DNA of 64,000 bases from Flavobacteriales bacterium (GTDB lineage Bacteria > Bacteroidota > Bacteroidia > Flavobacteriales > CAJXXR01): the NCBI GenBank assembly GCA_025210805.1, contig JAOAQX010000006.1, positions 177,277 through 241,276 of the forward strand. The letters are read 5' to 3'. The position numbers and the translations under genes were made by a program. The notes below the pieces were generated by a model. It was not told the DNA's origin and did no database searches. It was given only the letters and a program-made list of their open reading frames with translations. Below are positions 1 through 8,972 of this stretch, piece by piece. The first letter of the stretch is position 1. The number at the start of each line of letters is the position of its first letter.

Positions 1-227
1 ATACTTTCTATCATAGCGAAAATTTATAGACAAAGTTAATTGAAATTGTAACAATATCCTTAATATAATGACTAAGACAAACTTGCGTTATTCCAATAAA
101 TCAATGTATAAAATTAATATCCTTTTTACATTTAAAACGCCCATAAAGTCTTATAAATCAAAAATATACCACTAATATGACAAACAAGTTTATTTATCGA
201 TAAATATAACGCAATTATCGATTATCG
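1..227. other. AT-rich stretch without a gene
   Basis: No convincing reading frame, tRNA or rRNA is visible. The heptamer TTATCGA occurs three times close together (194-200, 215-221, 222-228), just before the structured RNA candidate. This could be a regulator site or chance in AT-rich DNA. Confidence 0.4.
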
Positions 228-357
228 AGTCTCTAATCACCAAAGAGGTCATACATTTGAATCAGAGTTAAGGAAACAAGTAGGAATTAATTCTTATTTG
301 TTACTAAGATTTTTTGTGCGAGTTGAGACTGCCTTGGAGAAGGCAGTCTTTTTTTTT
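228..357 (+). ncRNA. Candidate structured small RNA (6S-like topology) ending in a terminator
   Basis: There is no matching protein gene, but three pairings are seen. A closing stem pairs AGTCTC (228-233) with GAGACT (325-330). An inner stem pairs 260-263 with 308-311 and 266-268 with 303-305. A 12-bp terminal hairpin (two G-U pairs, loop TTAA) pairs 275-286 with 291-302. The element ends in a strong rho-independent terminator at 326-357, whose 5' arm overlaps the closing stem, so the two folds compete. A closed stem, wide internal loops and a terminal hairpin resemble 6S RNA, and a family called 6S-Flavo is known in Bacteroidetes. Membership is inferred from shape only. No clear promoter is seen; a TACATTTG at 252-259 lies inside. 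The 5' end is uncertain. A leader is unlikely because the next gene downstream is on the opposite strand. Confidence 0.45.
326..357 (+). terminator. Rho-independent terminator
   Basis: A perfect 10-bp stem (AGACTGCCTT, 326-335, with 340-349), a GGAG loop and a run of T to 357. It reads rightward and has no upstream protein gene in the window, which supports an RNA gene here. Confidence 0.85.
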
Positions 358-394
358 GTGCACTTTTTCAAATTTTTTTTTCAACCCTTGTGAC

Positions 395-427
395 AAAAAA
401 AACACCTTGGAATTAACCAAAGTGTTT
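395..427 (-). terminator. Terminator of the DUF3078 gene
   Basis: An 11-bp stem (400-410 with 417-427, one G-U) is followed on the minus strand by a T run (395-400). It sits about 60 bases after the DUF3078 stop codon. Confidence 0.75.
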
Positions 428-486
428 TCTTTCTTTCTTGAGGTTATACCTATGGGAAAATTCACACCATTAAATGGTATAAGATT

Positions 487-1401
487 TTATTTTTTCACTT
501 CCTTTCCTAAGAAATTATAAGTAAGTCCGATTCCCAAAACTTCTTTTAACTGTAGACCTGGAACTTTTCTTCCATCAGCTGTTTCTTGTACCAAAATATC
601 ATCGTCATAAATCATATCTAGCTGAAAGTTAACGTTGATATACTTATTTACCGTCATGGTAATTAAATTAGACCAGTTTACATCAATATTCTGTGGATTT
701 TCTAGATAATTTGAGAACAATGCTAGAGTCGTTTCATATTTTACATTTTTCATCAACTCTGTCTTATAATTCGCAGTAAGGTTAAAACCAAGCTCTGTTC
801 TTACTGAAGAACCTGCATCTAATCCATAACGAGTTTCATCTACCTGATCACTCAATACAAAAGTATTTTTCATGGTCACTGGAGAAATGTTTACCGAGAA
901 ATTATCGTTTGGCTTATAATCCATACCCAAACCTGTTTTCATAAATGCGGGTGCAAAGAAATTTGAGACAACAGTATCTCTTTCAGATGGATTTTGGAAT
1001 CCGTAATCAAACTGTGTTTTCAATTCCAAAAATGCTGAATAAAACCAATTTTTATTAGTTTTATAACCATATTTAGAATTTAGCTCGATAAGGTCATCTG
1101 ACTTAAATATCTCTTTATCCCCTTGTTTAAGAAGACCATACCCTAATCTAAGGCTATTATCCCAGTTTGCCTTTCCTTTTTTATAATTTGCTTTACCATC
1201 AATAAATCCTACCAATGACATGCTGTTTTCACCTCCTGCTGCCCAGTTTTGAAGTGCTAATTGAGAAAAATTCAATCTTCCCACTGCATCATATTCCCAA
1301 AGTGGAGCTGGAGCCACATCAACAGTTTTTTCTGTCTTTTGAGCAAACCCAGTAGTAGCACATAAAGTTGCTAAGCCCAGCAATAGTTTATTTACTTTCA
1401 T
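487..1401 (-). CDS. DUF3078 domain protein, probable outer-membrane beta-barrel
   Basis: A 304-residue protein with a Sec signal peptide (residues 1 to about 20, ending in TTGFAQ). It shows the family signature of a tryptophan followed by AAGGENS near residues 53-60. The rest is rich in alternating hydrophobic and polar strands with many N, Y and K residues, and it ends in a strand (LTYNFLGKEVKK), as expected for an outer-membrane barrel. DUF3078 is a Bacteroidetes family of unknown function. The ATG at 1401 fits the signal peptide. The gene stands alone, with its own terminator downstream and about 100 bases separating it from the next gene. Outer-membrane location is inferred from the signal peptide and strand pattern. 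No substrate can be named. Confidence 0.85.
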   Translation of the reverse strand: MKVNKLLLGLATLCATTGFAQKTEKTVDVAPAPLWEYDAVGRLNFSQLALQNWAAGGENSMSLVGFIDGKANYKKGKANWDNSLRLGYGLLKQGDKEIFKSDDLIELNSKYGYKTNKNWFYSAFLELKTQFDYGFQNPSERDTVVSNFFAPAFMKTGLGMDYKPNDNFSVNISPVTMKNTFVLSDQVDETRYGLDAGSSVRTELGFNLTANYKTELMKNVKYETTLALFSNYLENPQNIDVNWSNLITMTVNKYINVNFQLDMIYDDDILVQETADGRKVPGLQLKEVLGIGLTYNFLGKEVKK

Positions 1402-1502
1402 AGTATTTATCTTTTTTTACAAAATTGAATTTATTTCACTAAAAATATCACAAATATTAGACATAATGCTAGAATGCTAAGAATAATGCTAGAAAAATGA
1501 CT

Positions 1503-1958
1503 TTATTTGGTATCAAACAGGTTTCGAAAATCCTCCTTTTTGGGTGTATATCCTTGTTGTTCCACGAGCATAAAAATCCATTTTTCCCTTCCCATAGAAG
1601 GATAAACTACTTTAGTTTTTTGCACTAAAGGATTGTTATCAACAAGTAATTTTAAATGATCGATATCCTTTGTGTTTTCAGGTACGGATAGAATATGAAT
1701 CCATTCTTCATCAGCAAAAATTATTTCGGTTTCATTTGCTCGTACTTTCATCAAAAAAATAACATTTTCCAAACTTCTGTGAATCACCAAATCACTAAAT
1801 TGAGCAAACAATAATAGTGCTTTTTTAGGCTCTTTTTCCTTGGTTTCCTTCCATAGTTTTCCGTCAATTCCTTGAACACTTAAAAAAGTGATAAAATCTT
1901 TATAGAAGATCTTTTTTTCCTCCTCGTTGAGCAGTCTATATTGGATTTCGTATTTCAT
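1503..1958 (-). CDS. DUF6495 family protein
   Basis: A small soluble protein of 151 residues from the ATG at 1958, without signal peptide or membrane segment. The N-terminal half (YRLLNEEEK, then a segment around FLSVQGIDGKLW and FSDLVIHRSLENV) resembles the DUF6495 family of Flavobacteria, whose role is unknown. This assignment rests on remembered family features. The reading frame stays open to 1994, but that earlier start lies inside the terminator hairpin of the upstream queA gene, so 1958 is preferred. It lies 81 bases downstream of queA on the same strand and may be expressed by read-through, because no promoter motif is visible between them. Confidence 0.6.
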   Translation of the reverse strand: MKYEIQYRLLNEEEKKIFYKDFITFLSVQGIDGKLWKETKEKEPKKALLLFAQFSDLVIHRSLENVIFLMKVRANETEIIFADEEWIHILSVPENTKDIDHLKLLVDNNPLVQKTKVVYPSMGREKWIFMLVEQQGYTPKKEDFRNLFDTK

Positions 1959-1978
1959 GTTTTTCTTAGAAATAATAG

Positions 1979-2012
1979 AAAAAGCTATTTTCACAGTAGA
2001 AAATAGCTTTTT
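1979..2012 (-). terminator. Terminator of queA
   Basis: A 13-bp perfect stem (1979-1991 with 2000-2012) around an 8-base loop. The arms are A-rich and T-rich, so it could work in both directions. It lies 28 bases after the queA stop. Confidence 0.75.
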
Positions 2013-2039
2013 TATAAGATTTTACGATTCAATGTATCG

Positions 2040-3095
2040 TTATAGAATCAACATGGCATCTCCATAAGTATGGAAACGGTATTTTTCTTTGATTGCCACA
2101 TCATAAGCTTCTCTTAGGAAATCATATCCTGCAAAAGCAGAAACCATCATCATTAAAGTAGATTTTGGTAGATGAAAATTGGTAATCATGCTATTGGCAA
2201 TTCTAAATTCATAAGGTGGAAAAATAAATTTATTTGTCCATCCATCTGCTGGATTTAGTAAATGATTTGTAGAAACAGAACTTTCTATAGCTCTCATAGC
2301 TGTAGTTCCTACACAACATATTTGCTGTTTGGCATTTATTGTTTTATTAATCAAATCGGCATGATTTTTTTCAATAATAAATTGCTCTGAATCCATTTTG
2401 TGCTTAGACAAATCCTCTACTTCTACTGGACGAAACGCTCCAAGACCTGTGTGTAAAGTAACTTCGGCTTGGTTAACTCCTTTTATCTCCATTCTTTTGA
2501 GTAAGTGACGACTAAAGTGCATTCCGGCAGTGGGAGCAGAAACTCCTCCAATATGCTTAGCATACACAGTCTGGAATCTTTCATCATCTTCAGCATCAGG
2601 CATTCTTTCGATAAACTTTGGTAGTGGCGTTTGCCCTAATTCCAAAAGTCTTTTGCGGTATCCTTCATAGCTACCATCGTATAGAAAACGTAGTGTTCTA
2701 CCTCTTGAAGTGGTATTGTCAATTACTTCGGCAACTAGTGTTTCTTCTTCATCAAAATAAAGCTTGTTTCCTATTCTGATTTTACGGGCAGGATCTACCA
2801 AAACATCCCAAAGTCTTTGTTCTGCACTCAGTTCTCTTAGTAAGAAAACTTCAATTTCTGCTCCTGTTTTTTCTTTGTTTCCAAACATACGAGCAGGAAA
2901 AACCTTGGTATTATTAAATACAAATGTGTCTCCTTCATCAAAATAATCGATTACATCTTTAAAGATTTTGTGTTCGATGGATCCATCTTTTCTATTGATA
3001 ACCATCAACCTAGATTCGTCACGGTTTTTCGCTGGTCTATCAACGATAAGATCCGTAGGTAAATCGAAGTTGTAGTGAGACAATTTCATTTTCAT
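2040..3095 (-). CDS. queA: S-adenosylmethionine:tRNA ribosyltransferase-isomerase
   Basis: QueA transfers and isomerises the ribosyl part of SAM onto 7-aminomethyl-7-deazaguanine in tRNA, giving epoxyqueuosine. The 351-residue length is normal for the family. Family signatures are present: an N-terminal [13 protein letters not shown], then [12 protein letters not shown] (about 58-69), [13 protein letters not shown] (about 183-195), [12 protein letters not shown], and C-terminal [19 protein letters not shown]. The protein is cytosolic. ATG codons at 3095 and 3089 are both possible; most relatives begin at the second (MKLSHYNF). A TATCTTTG promoter element lies at 3124-3131 on the minus strand. 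No other queuosine genes lie nearby. Confidence 0.96.
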   Translation of the reverse strand: MKMKLSHYNFDLPTDLIVDRPAKNRDESRLMVINRKDGSIEHKIFKDVIDYFDEGDTFVFNNTKVFPARMFGNKEKTGAEIEVFLLRELSAEQRLWDVLVDPARKIRIGNKLYFDEEETLVAEVIDNTTSRGRTLRFLYDGSYEGYRKRLLELGQTPLPKFIERMPDAEDDERFQTVYAKHIGGVSAPTAGMHFSRHLLKRMEIKGVNQAEVTLHTGLGAFRPVEVEDLSKHKMDSEQFIIEKNHADLINKTINAKQQICCVGTTAMRAIESSVSTNHLLNPADGWTNKFIFPPYEFRIANSMITNFHLPKSTLMMMVSAFAGYDFLREAYDVAIKEKYRFHTYGDAMLIL

Positions 3096-3123
3096 AAATC
3101 GGGTACCTTTTTAATTAAGAGTA

Positions 3124-3131
3124 CAAAGATA
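3124..3131 (-). promoter_or_regulatory. Promoter -7 element of queA (TATCTTTG)
   Basis: Exact match to the Bacteroidetes TAnnTTTG element about 30 bases before the queA ATG. No TTG is seen at the usual -33 distance. Confidence 0.5.
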
Positions 3132-3304
3132 CAATAAGTTTGTAAATCTGTTAATCTAAGTTTTTTGCTTTTTTTAAACGAAAAAAAACAACGGTAAAAG
3201 CTGGGAATTCAGTAATTATTTTGGGAGTTGGTGAGAATTCATATGAACCTTCATTTGATGAGGTTTTTTACGTAATGATGATTTTTATTGTTTAGTTTGT
3301 ACTT

Positions 3305-3610
3305 TTATATCCGCTTATTCCATATTTCAGGGCTTCTACTTGTGTGAAACACTGCAATAACTTGAATACACACATCCTCAATGCGATAATAGATCATAAA
3401 AGGAAACTTTTTTACTACGTATTTTCTTATGTCTTTATATACTATTGGAAAAGCAGTAGAATTATGCTTAATACTCTCGAAACCGATATTTATTTCTGTT
3501 AAAAACGTATCAGCAATTTTTGGACTACTTTCATGGTAAAATCCGTATGATTTATCAAAGTCAAGTTCTGCCTCCTCTAATAGTTCAATCCTAAAAGGCT
3601 TTGTTTTCAT
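3305..3610 (-). CDS. RelE/ParE-superfamily toxin
   Basis: A 101-residue protein of ParE/RelE size. The conserved pattern of the fold is visible: an N-terminal strand and helix (ELLEEAELDFDKSYGFY), a middle FESIKHNSTAFP segment, then KKFPFMIYYRIE and a C-terminal strand ending in VIAVFHTSRSPEIWNKR. ParE toxins poison gyrase, whereas RelE toxins cut mRNA on the ribosome. The FPFMIYY and FH.SR.P..W motifs favour the ParE-like group, but the target cannot be settled from sequence. The start overlaps the end of the upstream antitoxin gene by 20 bases, the usual coupled arrangement of type II modules. Confidence 0.85.
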   Translation of the reverse strand: MKTKPFRIELLEEAELDFDKSYGFYHESSPKIADTFLTEINIGFESIKHNSTAFPIVYKDIRKYVVKKFPFMIYYRIEDVCIQVIAVFHTSRSPEIWNKRI

Positions 3611-3812
3611 ATTTCTTTTTAATCAGCTCCCAATCTTTAAAGCTTGTTTCTCCTTTTTCTATTCTTTTTAATCTTTGATCAAGTAAATTTCTATGCTCCA
3701 CTGGCAATTCCTGTGAATCTTCATTAACAATCTCAATATAATCCATCTCCTTAATTAGACTAAGAAATGCAGCTATCTTACTTTGATCCTTTATATTAAC
3801 AGTAAGTTTCAT
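3591..3812 (-). CDS. Putative antitoxin of the ParE-like toxin
   Basis: A 73-residue protein directly upstream of the toxin and overlapping it by 20 bases, so the pair is probably translationally coupled. The N-terminal part (KLTVNIKDQSKIAAFLSLIKEMDYIEIV) looks like a small strand-helix unit. The C-terminal part is charged and helical (LDQRLKRIEKGET, then W and IKKKYEN), like addiction-module antitoxins that wrap round the toxin. No known DNA-binding domain is recognised. The role is inferred from position, size and the helical tail. Confidence 0.75.
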   Translation of the reverse strand: MKLTVNIKDQSKIAAFLSLIKEMDYIEIVNEDSQELPVEHRNLLDQRLKRIEKGETSFKDWELIKKKYENKAF

Positions 3813-4193
3813 ATCAAATAATTTTACCCAAAGGTACGAATAAATGCCTTTTGATACTTCTAGGAGTATTATGATTAATTAAACTTGAGTATACTTTCGA
3901 CTGCCATACTGTATACGAGCTGATGTCTTGACTTTTATTCTTTATTAAAATCTACTCCTTTAATCACTATACACTTGTTAATTAAACGAATACAAACTAC
4001 TTATTTTTTAAAGAAATCACCAAAAGTAGCTAATCATTTAATAAAATTTCAGATACAATATATACACCTTTCTAAAATCGGCTGATATATTATAAATCAA
4101 TCTCATCCTTAAATTTTTCCAAAAAAAAATCGCCAAAAACTCAAAAAGTCTTTGGCGATTATTTATTTCCTAAAAAAAGCTTTTTACAGTAGC
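3813..4193. other. Intergenic stretch with one terminator
   Basis: No reading frame, RNA fold or promoter element stands out apart from the terminator at 4121-4160. The DNA is very AT-rich between the toxin-antitoxin promoter side and the acyl-CoA dehydrogenase end. Confidence 0.5.
4121..4160 (-). terminator. Terminator of the acyl-CoA dehydrogenase gene
   Basis: A 10-bp stem (4128-4137 with 4151-4160) followed on the minus strand by seven T (4121-4127). It begins 34 bases after the stop codon. Confidence 0.8.
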
Positions 4194-5375
4194 TTAGTTT
4201 TTAAAGGCGTTTAGTCCTGTAACGTCTAATCCTGTGATGAGAAGATGGATATCATGTGTTCCTTCATAAGTCACTACAGACTCTAGGTTCATCATGTGGC
4301 GCATGATAGAGTATTCTCCTGTGATTCCCATTCCCCCAAGCATTTGACGTGCATCTCTGGCGATATTCATTGCCATTTCTACATTGTTTCTTTTTGCCAT
4401 AGAAATTTGGGCAGAAGTGGCTCTTCCTTCGTTCCTTAGGTTTCCTAATCTCCAAGTAAGCAATTGTGCTTTGGTGATTTCGGTAATCATTTCTGCCAAT
4501 TTCTTTTGTTGTAATTGGAATGATCCTATTGGACGACCAAATTGTGTTCTTTCTTGAGAATATCTTAATGCTGTGTCATAGCAATCCATGGCTGCACCAA
4601 TCGCTCCCCAAGCAATTCCAAAACGAGCGGAATCCAAACATCCTAGAGGGGCTCCAAGACCATCTTTACCGGGTAATAGATTTTCTTTTGGAACTTTTAC
4701 ATTATCAAAAACAAGCTCTCCGGTTGCCGAAGCTCTTAGAGACCATTTATTATGCGTTTCTGGAGTGGTAAACCCTTCCATACCTCGCTCTACAAGAATT
4801 CCTTTAATTCGTCCTTCTTCATTCTTTGCCCATACAACGGCTACATCGCAAAAAGGTGCATTAGAAATCCACATTTTTGCACCATTTAGCAAATAATGAT
4901 CTCCTTTGTCCTCAATTTTTGTCTCCATTCCTCCTGGGTTCGAACCATGATTAGGTTCTGTAAGCCCAAAAGCTCCTAAAAACTCACCTGATGCCAATTT
5001 TGGCAAGAATTTCTTTCTTTGTTCTTCTGTTCCGTATTTCCAGATCGGATACATTACCAAAGAAGATTGAACAGATGCAGTAGAACGTACTCCAGAGTCT
5101 CCTCTTTCTAGTTCTTGCATGATCAATCCATAAGACATCTGATCAAGTCCTGCTCCTCCATATTCTTCTGGAATATAAGGACCAAACGCTCCAATTTCTC
5201 CCAAACCTTGTTTGATATGTTGTGGAAATTTAGCTTCTTGACAGTATTGTTCTATGATTGGTGATATTTCTTTTTTTACCCAGTCTCTTGCTGCATCTCT
5301 TACCATTTTTTGCTCTTCGGTAAGTAGTTCGTCCAGTTGATAATAGTCTGGCGCTTGGAATAAATCTTGAGCCAT
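4194..5375 (-). CDS. Acyl-CoA dehydrogenase, glutaryl-CoA dehydrogenase type
   Basis: A 393-residue FAD enzyme expected to oxidise and decarboxylate glutaryl-CoA to crotonyl-CoA in lysine/tryptophan breakdown. It closely follows the human GCDH pattern: SGVRSTASVQSSLVM carries the substrate-carboxylate arginine (R97), FGLTEPNHGSNPGGMET binds flavin, SLRASATGELVFD follows, then CLDSARFGIAWGA, and the catalytic glutamate is E371 in TYEGTHDIH. The three acyl-CoA dehydrogenase domains are all complete. The protein is cytosolic. A TACATTTG promoter element lies at 5409-5416. No other lysine-degradation genes are nearby, so the physiological substrate is inferred from the signature residues. Confidence 0.92.
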   Translation of the reverse strand: MAQDLFQAPDYYQLDELLTEEQKMVRDAARDWVKKEISPIIEQYCQEAKFPQHIKQGLGEIGAFGPYIPEEYGGAGLDQMSYGLIMQELERGDSGVRSTASVQSSLVMYPIWKYGTEEQRKKFLPKLASGEFLGAFGLTEPNHGSNPGGMETKIEDKGDHYLLNGAKMWISNAPFCDVAVVWAKNEEGRIKGILVERGMEGFTTPETHNKWSLRASATGELVFDNVKVPKENLLPGKDGLGAPLGCLDSARFGIAWGAIGAAMDCYDTALRYSQERTQFGRPIGSFQLQQKKLAEMITEITKAQLLTWRLGNLRNEGRATSAQISMAKRNNVEMAMNIARDARQMLGGMGITGEYSIMRHMMNLESVVTYEGTHDIHLLITGLDVTGLNAFKN

Positions 5376-5408
5376 AAGTTCTAAATGATTGTTTTAAAAA
5401 AGTGTAAA

Positions 5409-5416
5409 CAAATGTA
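5409..5416 (-). promoter_or_regulatory. Promoter -7 element (TACATTTG)
   Basis: TAnnTTTG match about 35 bases before the ATG of the acyl-CoA dehydrogenase gene. Confidence 0.5.
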
Positions 5417-5545
5417 TTGTTTTTTTTGAAACTAAACACCCGATTTTTCAGCTAAAATAAACAAGAAGTAGTTGAATGTATTGAAGCGCTACCACTTTTG
5501 TTTCCTTTGCTCAGTTTAGATATGACCATTCTGTTTTTCAAATCG

Positions 5546-5609
5546 TGTTTTTGATACAATAAATTTCATTAATTTTAGAATCTGATTCGTTATGTTTTTG
5601 ATTCAATAA
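5546..5609. repeat. Two 17-bp direct repeats upstream of the DUF3667 gene
   Basis: TGTTTTTGATACAATAA (5546-5562) recurs with one change at 5593-5609, 47 bases apart, just before the ATG at 5628. It may be a regulator site or a small duplication. Confidence 0.4.
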
Positions 5610-5627
5610 CAATCTAATAAATACAAT

Positions 5628-6656
5628 ATGATTACCTGTAAAAATTGTACAACCGAACTAAGCACTGATGCTAAATATTGCCCAAAATGCGGGCAGAAAG
5701 CAGGAGAAAAGCTCACGATGGGCTTGTTATTTAAAGATACTGTATCAAATTACCTTTCATTTGATTCGGCATTTTTCAGAACGATATTCCCACTCATTTC
5801 CCGTCCAGGAAAAGTTGCTCGTGCCTTTTACGAAGGACAAAGGGCTCATTATTTTCATCCTGCCAAATTCTATCTATTCATTTCCTTCCTCTTTTTTCTT
5901 ATCATTACACTTACAGATCGTGCAATGGAAAGTGAATGTCCCGATTATTCTCCCACAAAATCGGAAGTGACAATTAAAAGTGATACCATTTGGGATACTC
6001 AAAATGACACTTTCTATGTTACAAAATCTTATGCAATTAACCACGGAAGCTCTATTGATAAACCAACTACTAAAACAGTTTCTGAGAATATAAACATTGA
6101 AGATTTACCTAGTAAAGATGAGCAAAAAGCACCAAAATCTTTAGAAGAAAACGATCCTTCGGCATTTAGTTTTAGTATTGACAATTGGGGCTTTTTTAAT
6201 GACACTTGGGTGGGAAGAAAAAGCTCTATTGGATTTGGGAATCTCATAGAGAAAAAAGGAGGCGATTTTTTAAGTGTCATCGTTTCTCAAATTCCTCTGA
6301 CAATTTTCCTGTCCATTCCTGTATTTGCTTTTTTGTTTTGGTTAATACTCTTTAAACTAAAAATCGGTTATGCGGGTCATTTTGTCTTTAGTCTCTACTT
6401 TTTTGCCGTCTGTTATATTTTAATGATGCCTTTACTCATTTTTGGCGACTATCTTGATTTTGAAGGAATATTTATCCTTGCCGGTTATGCTTTGGTTGTA
6501 TTATTTTATCTCATATTGGCAATACGGAAAATGTATCTTCTTAGCTGGTTTAAATCCATACTTACAGGGCTTATTCAATCGGCACTCTACCTTTTATTGA
6601 TTGTTCCCATGACGGTTGTTGTGCTATTTTTGGTAGTGTTTATATGGTATAGTTAG
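5628..6656 (+). CDS. DUF3667 family zinc-ribbon membrane protein
   Basis: A 342-residue protein starting with a four-cysteine zinc ribbon (CKNC at 4-7 and CPKCGQ at about 18-23). The family segment follows, with a conserved PGKVARAFYEGQRAHYFHPAKFYLF around residues 60-85. One membrane segment (about 85-100) comes next, then a polar acidic linker of about 110 residues, and about four hydrophobic segments in the last 130 residues (LSIPVFAFLFWLILF, FSLYFFAVCYILMMPLLIF, ILAGYALVVLFYLIL, and LYLLLIVPMTVVVLFLVV). DUF3667 is common in Bacteroidetes and has no known function. The gene stands alone between divergent and codirectional neighbours. Confidence 0.85.
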   Translation: MITCKNCTTELSTDAKYCPKCGQKAGEKLTMGLLFKDTVSNYLSFDSAFFRTIFPLISRPGKVARAFYEGQRAHYFHPAKFYLFISFLFFLIITLTDRAMESECPDYSPTKSEVTIKSDTIWDTQNDTFYVTKSYAINHGSSIDKPTTKTVSENINIEDLPSKDEQKAPKSLEENDPSAFSFSIDNWGFFNDTWVGRKSSIGFGNLIEKKGGDFLSVIVSQIPLTIFLSIPVFAFLFWLILFKLKIGYAGHFVFSLYFFAVCYILMMPLLIFGDYLDFEGIFILAGYALVVLFYLILAIRKMYLLSWFKSILTGLIQSALYLLLIVPMTVVVLFLVVFIWYS

Positions 6657-6740
6657 GCTGTTGAAAATTTCTTCAAGGTTTTTCTTTGTATTAAAACGGT
6701 ATAAAATCTGTAATAACAACCTATGTCGCATAATTATCAA

Positions 6741-6748
6741 TAACTTTG
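6741..6748 (+). promoter_or_regulatory. Promoter -7 element of era (TAACTTTG)
   Basis: TAnnTTTG match 21 bases before the ATG at 6770. A TTG that would extend the era frame lies inside this element, which supports the ATG as start. Confidence 0.6.
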
Positions 6749-6769
6749 CAGGTTCAAAACACAGGTATT

Positions 6770-7648
6770 ATGCATAAATCTGGATTCGTAAACATCATTG
6801 GAAACCCAAATGTGGGTAAATCAACATTAATGAATGCTCTTCTTGGTGAAAAACTTTCTATTATCACCGCTAAGGCACAAACCACACGTCATCGTATTTT
6901 CGGAATTTTTAATGATGAAGAGACTCAGATTGTATTTTCTGATACTCCAGGGATTATCAAACCGCATTATGGACTACAAACCAATATGATGCAGTTTGCA
7001 GAGGAAACTTTACGTGATGCGGATATCATGATCTTAATGATGACACCAAAAGAACGTAAGCTAAAGGATGAAAAATTCCTTAATTCTATTAAAAAAATGG
7101 AAATTCCTGTGCTTTTGTTGATCAATAAAATTGATGCTTCGGATCAAGTGGAAGTGGAAAATGCTGTGGATTTTTGGCAAGTGGAACTTCCAAATGCCGA
7201 AATTATTCCTGTATCTGCACTTGAAAAGTTTAATACAGACTCTCTTTTGAACCGTATTAAAAGTCTTCTTTCAGAAGGCCCTCCATATTTTGATAAAGAA
7301 GCTCTTACAGACAAACCTGAACGATTTTTTGTATCGGAAATTATTCGAGAAAAAATCTTATTAAATTATCAAAAAGAGATTCCATATTCTGTAGAAGTAG
7401 AAGTAGAATCTTTTAAAGAAGAACCCAATATCACCAAAATATCTACCGTAATTTATGTTGCCAGAAATTCTCAAAAGGGAATAATCATCGGTCATAAAGG
7501 AAAGGACATCAAACGTGTTGGAATCCAAGCTCGAAAAGACATAGAGAAATTCTTAGGAACTAAAGTTTTCTTAGAAATCTTTGTAAAAGTGAGCAAAAAC
7601 TGGAGAGATAACGAGAAGTCTTTAAGAAAGTTTGGATATCAACAATAA
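6770..7648 (+). CDS. era: GTPase Era
   Basis: Era binds the 3' end of 16S rRNA and assists assembly of the small ribosomal subunit. From the ATG at 6770 the protein has 292 residues. G1 is [10 protein letters not shown]3 DTPG, G4 NKID and G5 SALE. The C-terminal KH domain shows [19 protein letters not shown]. The frame opens earlier at a TTG (6746), but this sits in the promoter element, so the ATG is preferred. It is followed 12 bases later by der, so the two ribosome-assembly GTPases probably form one transcript. Confidence 0.96.
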   Translation: MHKSGFVNIIGNPNVGKSTLMNALLGEKLSIITAKAQTTRHRIFGIFNDEETQIVFSDTPGIIKPHYGLQTNMMQFAEETLRDADIMILMMTPKERKLKDEKFLNSIKKMEIPVLLLINKIDASDQVEVENAVDFWQVELPNAEIIPVSALEKFNTDSLLNRIKSLLSEGPPYFDKEALTDKPERFFVSEIIREKILLNYQKEIPYSVEVEVESFKEEPNITKISTVIYVARNSQKGIIIGHKGKDIKRVGIQARKDIEKFLGTKVFLEIFVKVSKNWRDNEKSLRKFGYQQ

Positions 7649-7659
7649 CACCACAAATC

Positions 7660-8964
7660 ATGTCAAATATAGTAGCTGTAGTAGGAAGACCCAATGTAGG
7701 GAAATCTACCCTTTTTAATAGATTAACACAAACTCGTCAAGCAATTGTAGATGAATTTAGTGGAGTAACACGAGATCGTCATTATGGTAAAGTGGAATGG
7801 AACGGTCAAATTTTCTCTTTGATAGATACGGGTGGATATGTTCAAGGTTCTGATGATGTTTTTGAGGCCGAAATTCGAAAACAAGTAGATTTAGCAATTG
7901 AAGAAGCCAATTTGATCATTTTCGTGGTGGATGTTATTTCTGGAATTACAGATTTAGATGAATCTGTGGCTCGTGTTCTTAGAAAGATTGATAAACCTAC
8001 TTTGGTGGCCGTAAACAAAGTAGATAATGGAGAAAGACTTATTGAAGCCAATGAATTTTATGGTTTAGGAATGGGAGAATTTTTCCCAATTTCTTCGATC
8101 AATGGTTCGGGTACTGGAGAATTGCTAGATGCAGTGACCTCAGAGCTTCCTCCTATTCCAGATGAATTAGAGTCTGGATTACCAAGATTCACACTAATCG
8201 GACGACCGAATGTGGGGAAATCATCTATGCTAAATGCACTGCTTGGAAAAGAAAAAAATATTGTTACTGATATTGCTGGAACAACTAGAGACTCTTTAGA
8301 TGTTGAGTATAATATGTATGGGCATCATTTTATTATGGTGGATACGGCTGGTATTCGTAGAAAGAAAAAAGTAGCGGAAGACTTGGAATTTTATTCGGTG
8401 ATGCGATCCATCCGTGCAATAGAGAATTCTGATGTTTGTATCATCATGCTAGATGCCACACGTACTTTAGATGCTCAAGATATCAATATCTTCCATTTGG
8501 CTCAAAAGAATGAAAAAGGAATTGTAGTTTTAGTAAACAAATGGGATTTGGTAGAAAAAGAAACCAATACCATTCGTGATATAGAAAATCAGATCCGAAA
8601 AAGAACAGCTCCTTTTTCAGATTTCCCAATTGTATTTACTTCTGCCCTTACTAAACAAAGGATTCACAAGGCTTTGGATGAGGCAATGAAAGTTTATGAA
8701 AGAAAAACCACCAAGATTTCAACAAGTAAACTCAACGATTTCTTCCTTCCAGTGGTAAATCATACTCCACCTCCTGCTACAAAAGGTAAATATATTAAAA
8801 TCAAATATGTAACTCAGCTTCCTACGGCAGTACCGAGTTTTGCATTTTTCTGTAATCTTCCACAATATATTAAGGATCCTTATAAGCGATTTTTGGAAAA
8901 CAAACTGAGAGATCATTTCAATTTTTCGGGAGTTCCTGTGAGATTCTTTTTTAGAAAGAAATAG
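7660..8964 (+). CDS. der: GTPase Der (double Era-like GTPase)
   Basis: Der (EngA) acts in large ribosomal subunit maturation. The 434 residues hold two GTPase domains, each with a P-loop (GRPNVGKST near residue 9 and GRPNVGKSS near 182), a DTGG or DTAG switch II motif, and NKVD/NKWD. A C-terminal KH-like domain ends in [10 protein letters not shown]. Length and order are normal. It lies in tandem with era. Its stop is 8 bases from the end of the convergent sirtuin gene, with no clear terminator between them, so the transcripts may overlap. Confidence 0.97.
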   Translation: MSNIVAVVGRPNVGKSTLFNRLTQTRQAIVDEFSGVTRDRHYGKVEWNGQIFSLIDTGGYVQGSDDVFEAEIRKQVDLAIEEANLIIFVVDVISGITDLDESVARVLRKIDKPTLVAVNKVDNGERLIEANEFYGLGMGEFFPISSINGSGTGELLDAVTSELPPIPDELESGLPRFTLIGRPNVGKSSMLNALLGKEKNIVTDIAGTTRDSLDVEYNMYGHHFIMVDTAGIRRKKKVAEDLEFYSVMRSIRAIENSDVCIIMLDATRTLDAQDINIFHLAQKNEKGIVVLVNKWDLVEKETNTIRDIENQIRKRTAPFSDFPIVFTSALTKQRIHKALDEAMKVYERKTTKISTSKLNDFFLPVVNHTPPPATKGKYIKIKYVTQLPTAVPSFAFFCNLPQYIKDPYKRFLENKLRDHFNFSGVPVRFFFRKK

Positions 8965-8972
8965 AAAGTCAT

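Noticed and set aside
228..357. tmRNA or another tRNA-like gene near the left edge
   Set aside because: No CCA-type end, no T-arm sequence and no tag reading frame are visible.
314..520. A 68-residue rightward reading frame
   Set aside because: It runs through two terminator hairpins and the end of the DUF3078 gene on the other strand, and its protein has no family look.
4520..4896. Rightward reading frames inside the acyl-CoA dehydrogenase gene
   Set aside because: They are antisense shadows of a well-supported enzyme gene.
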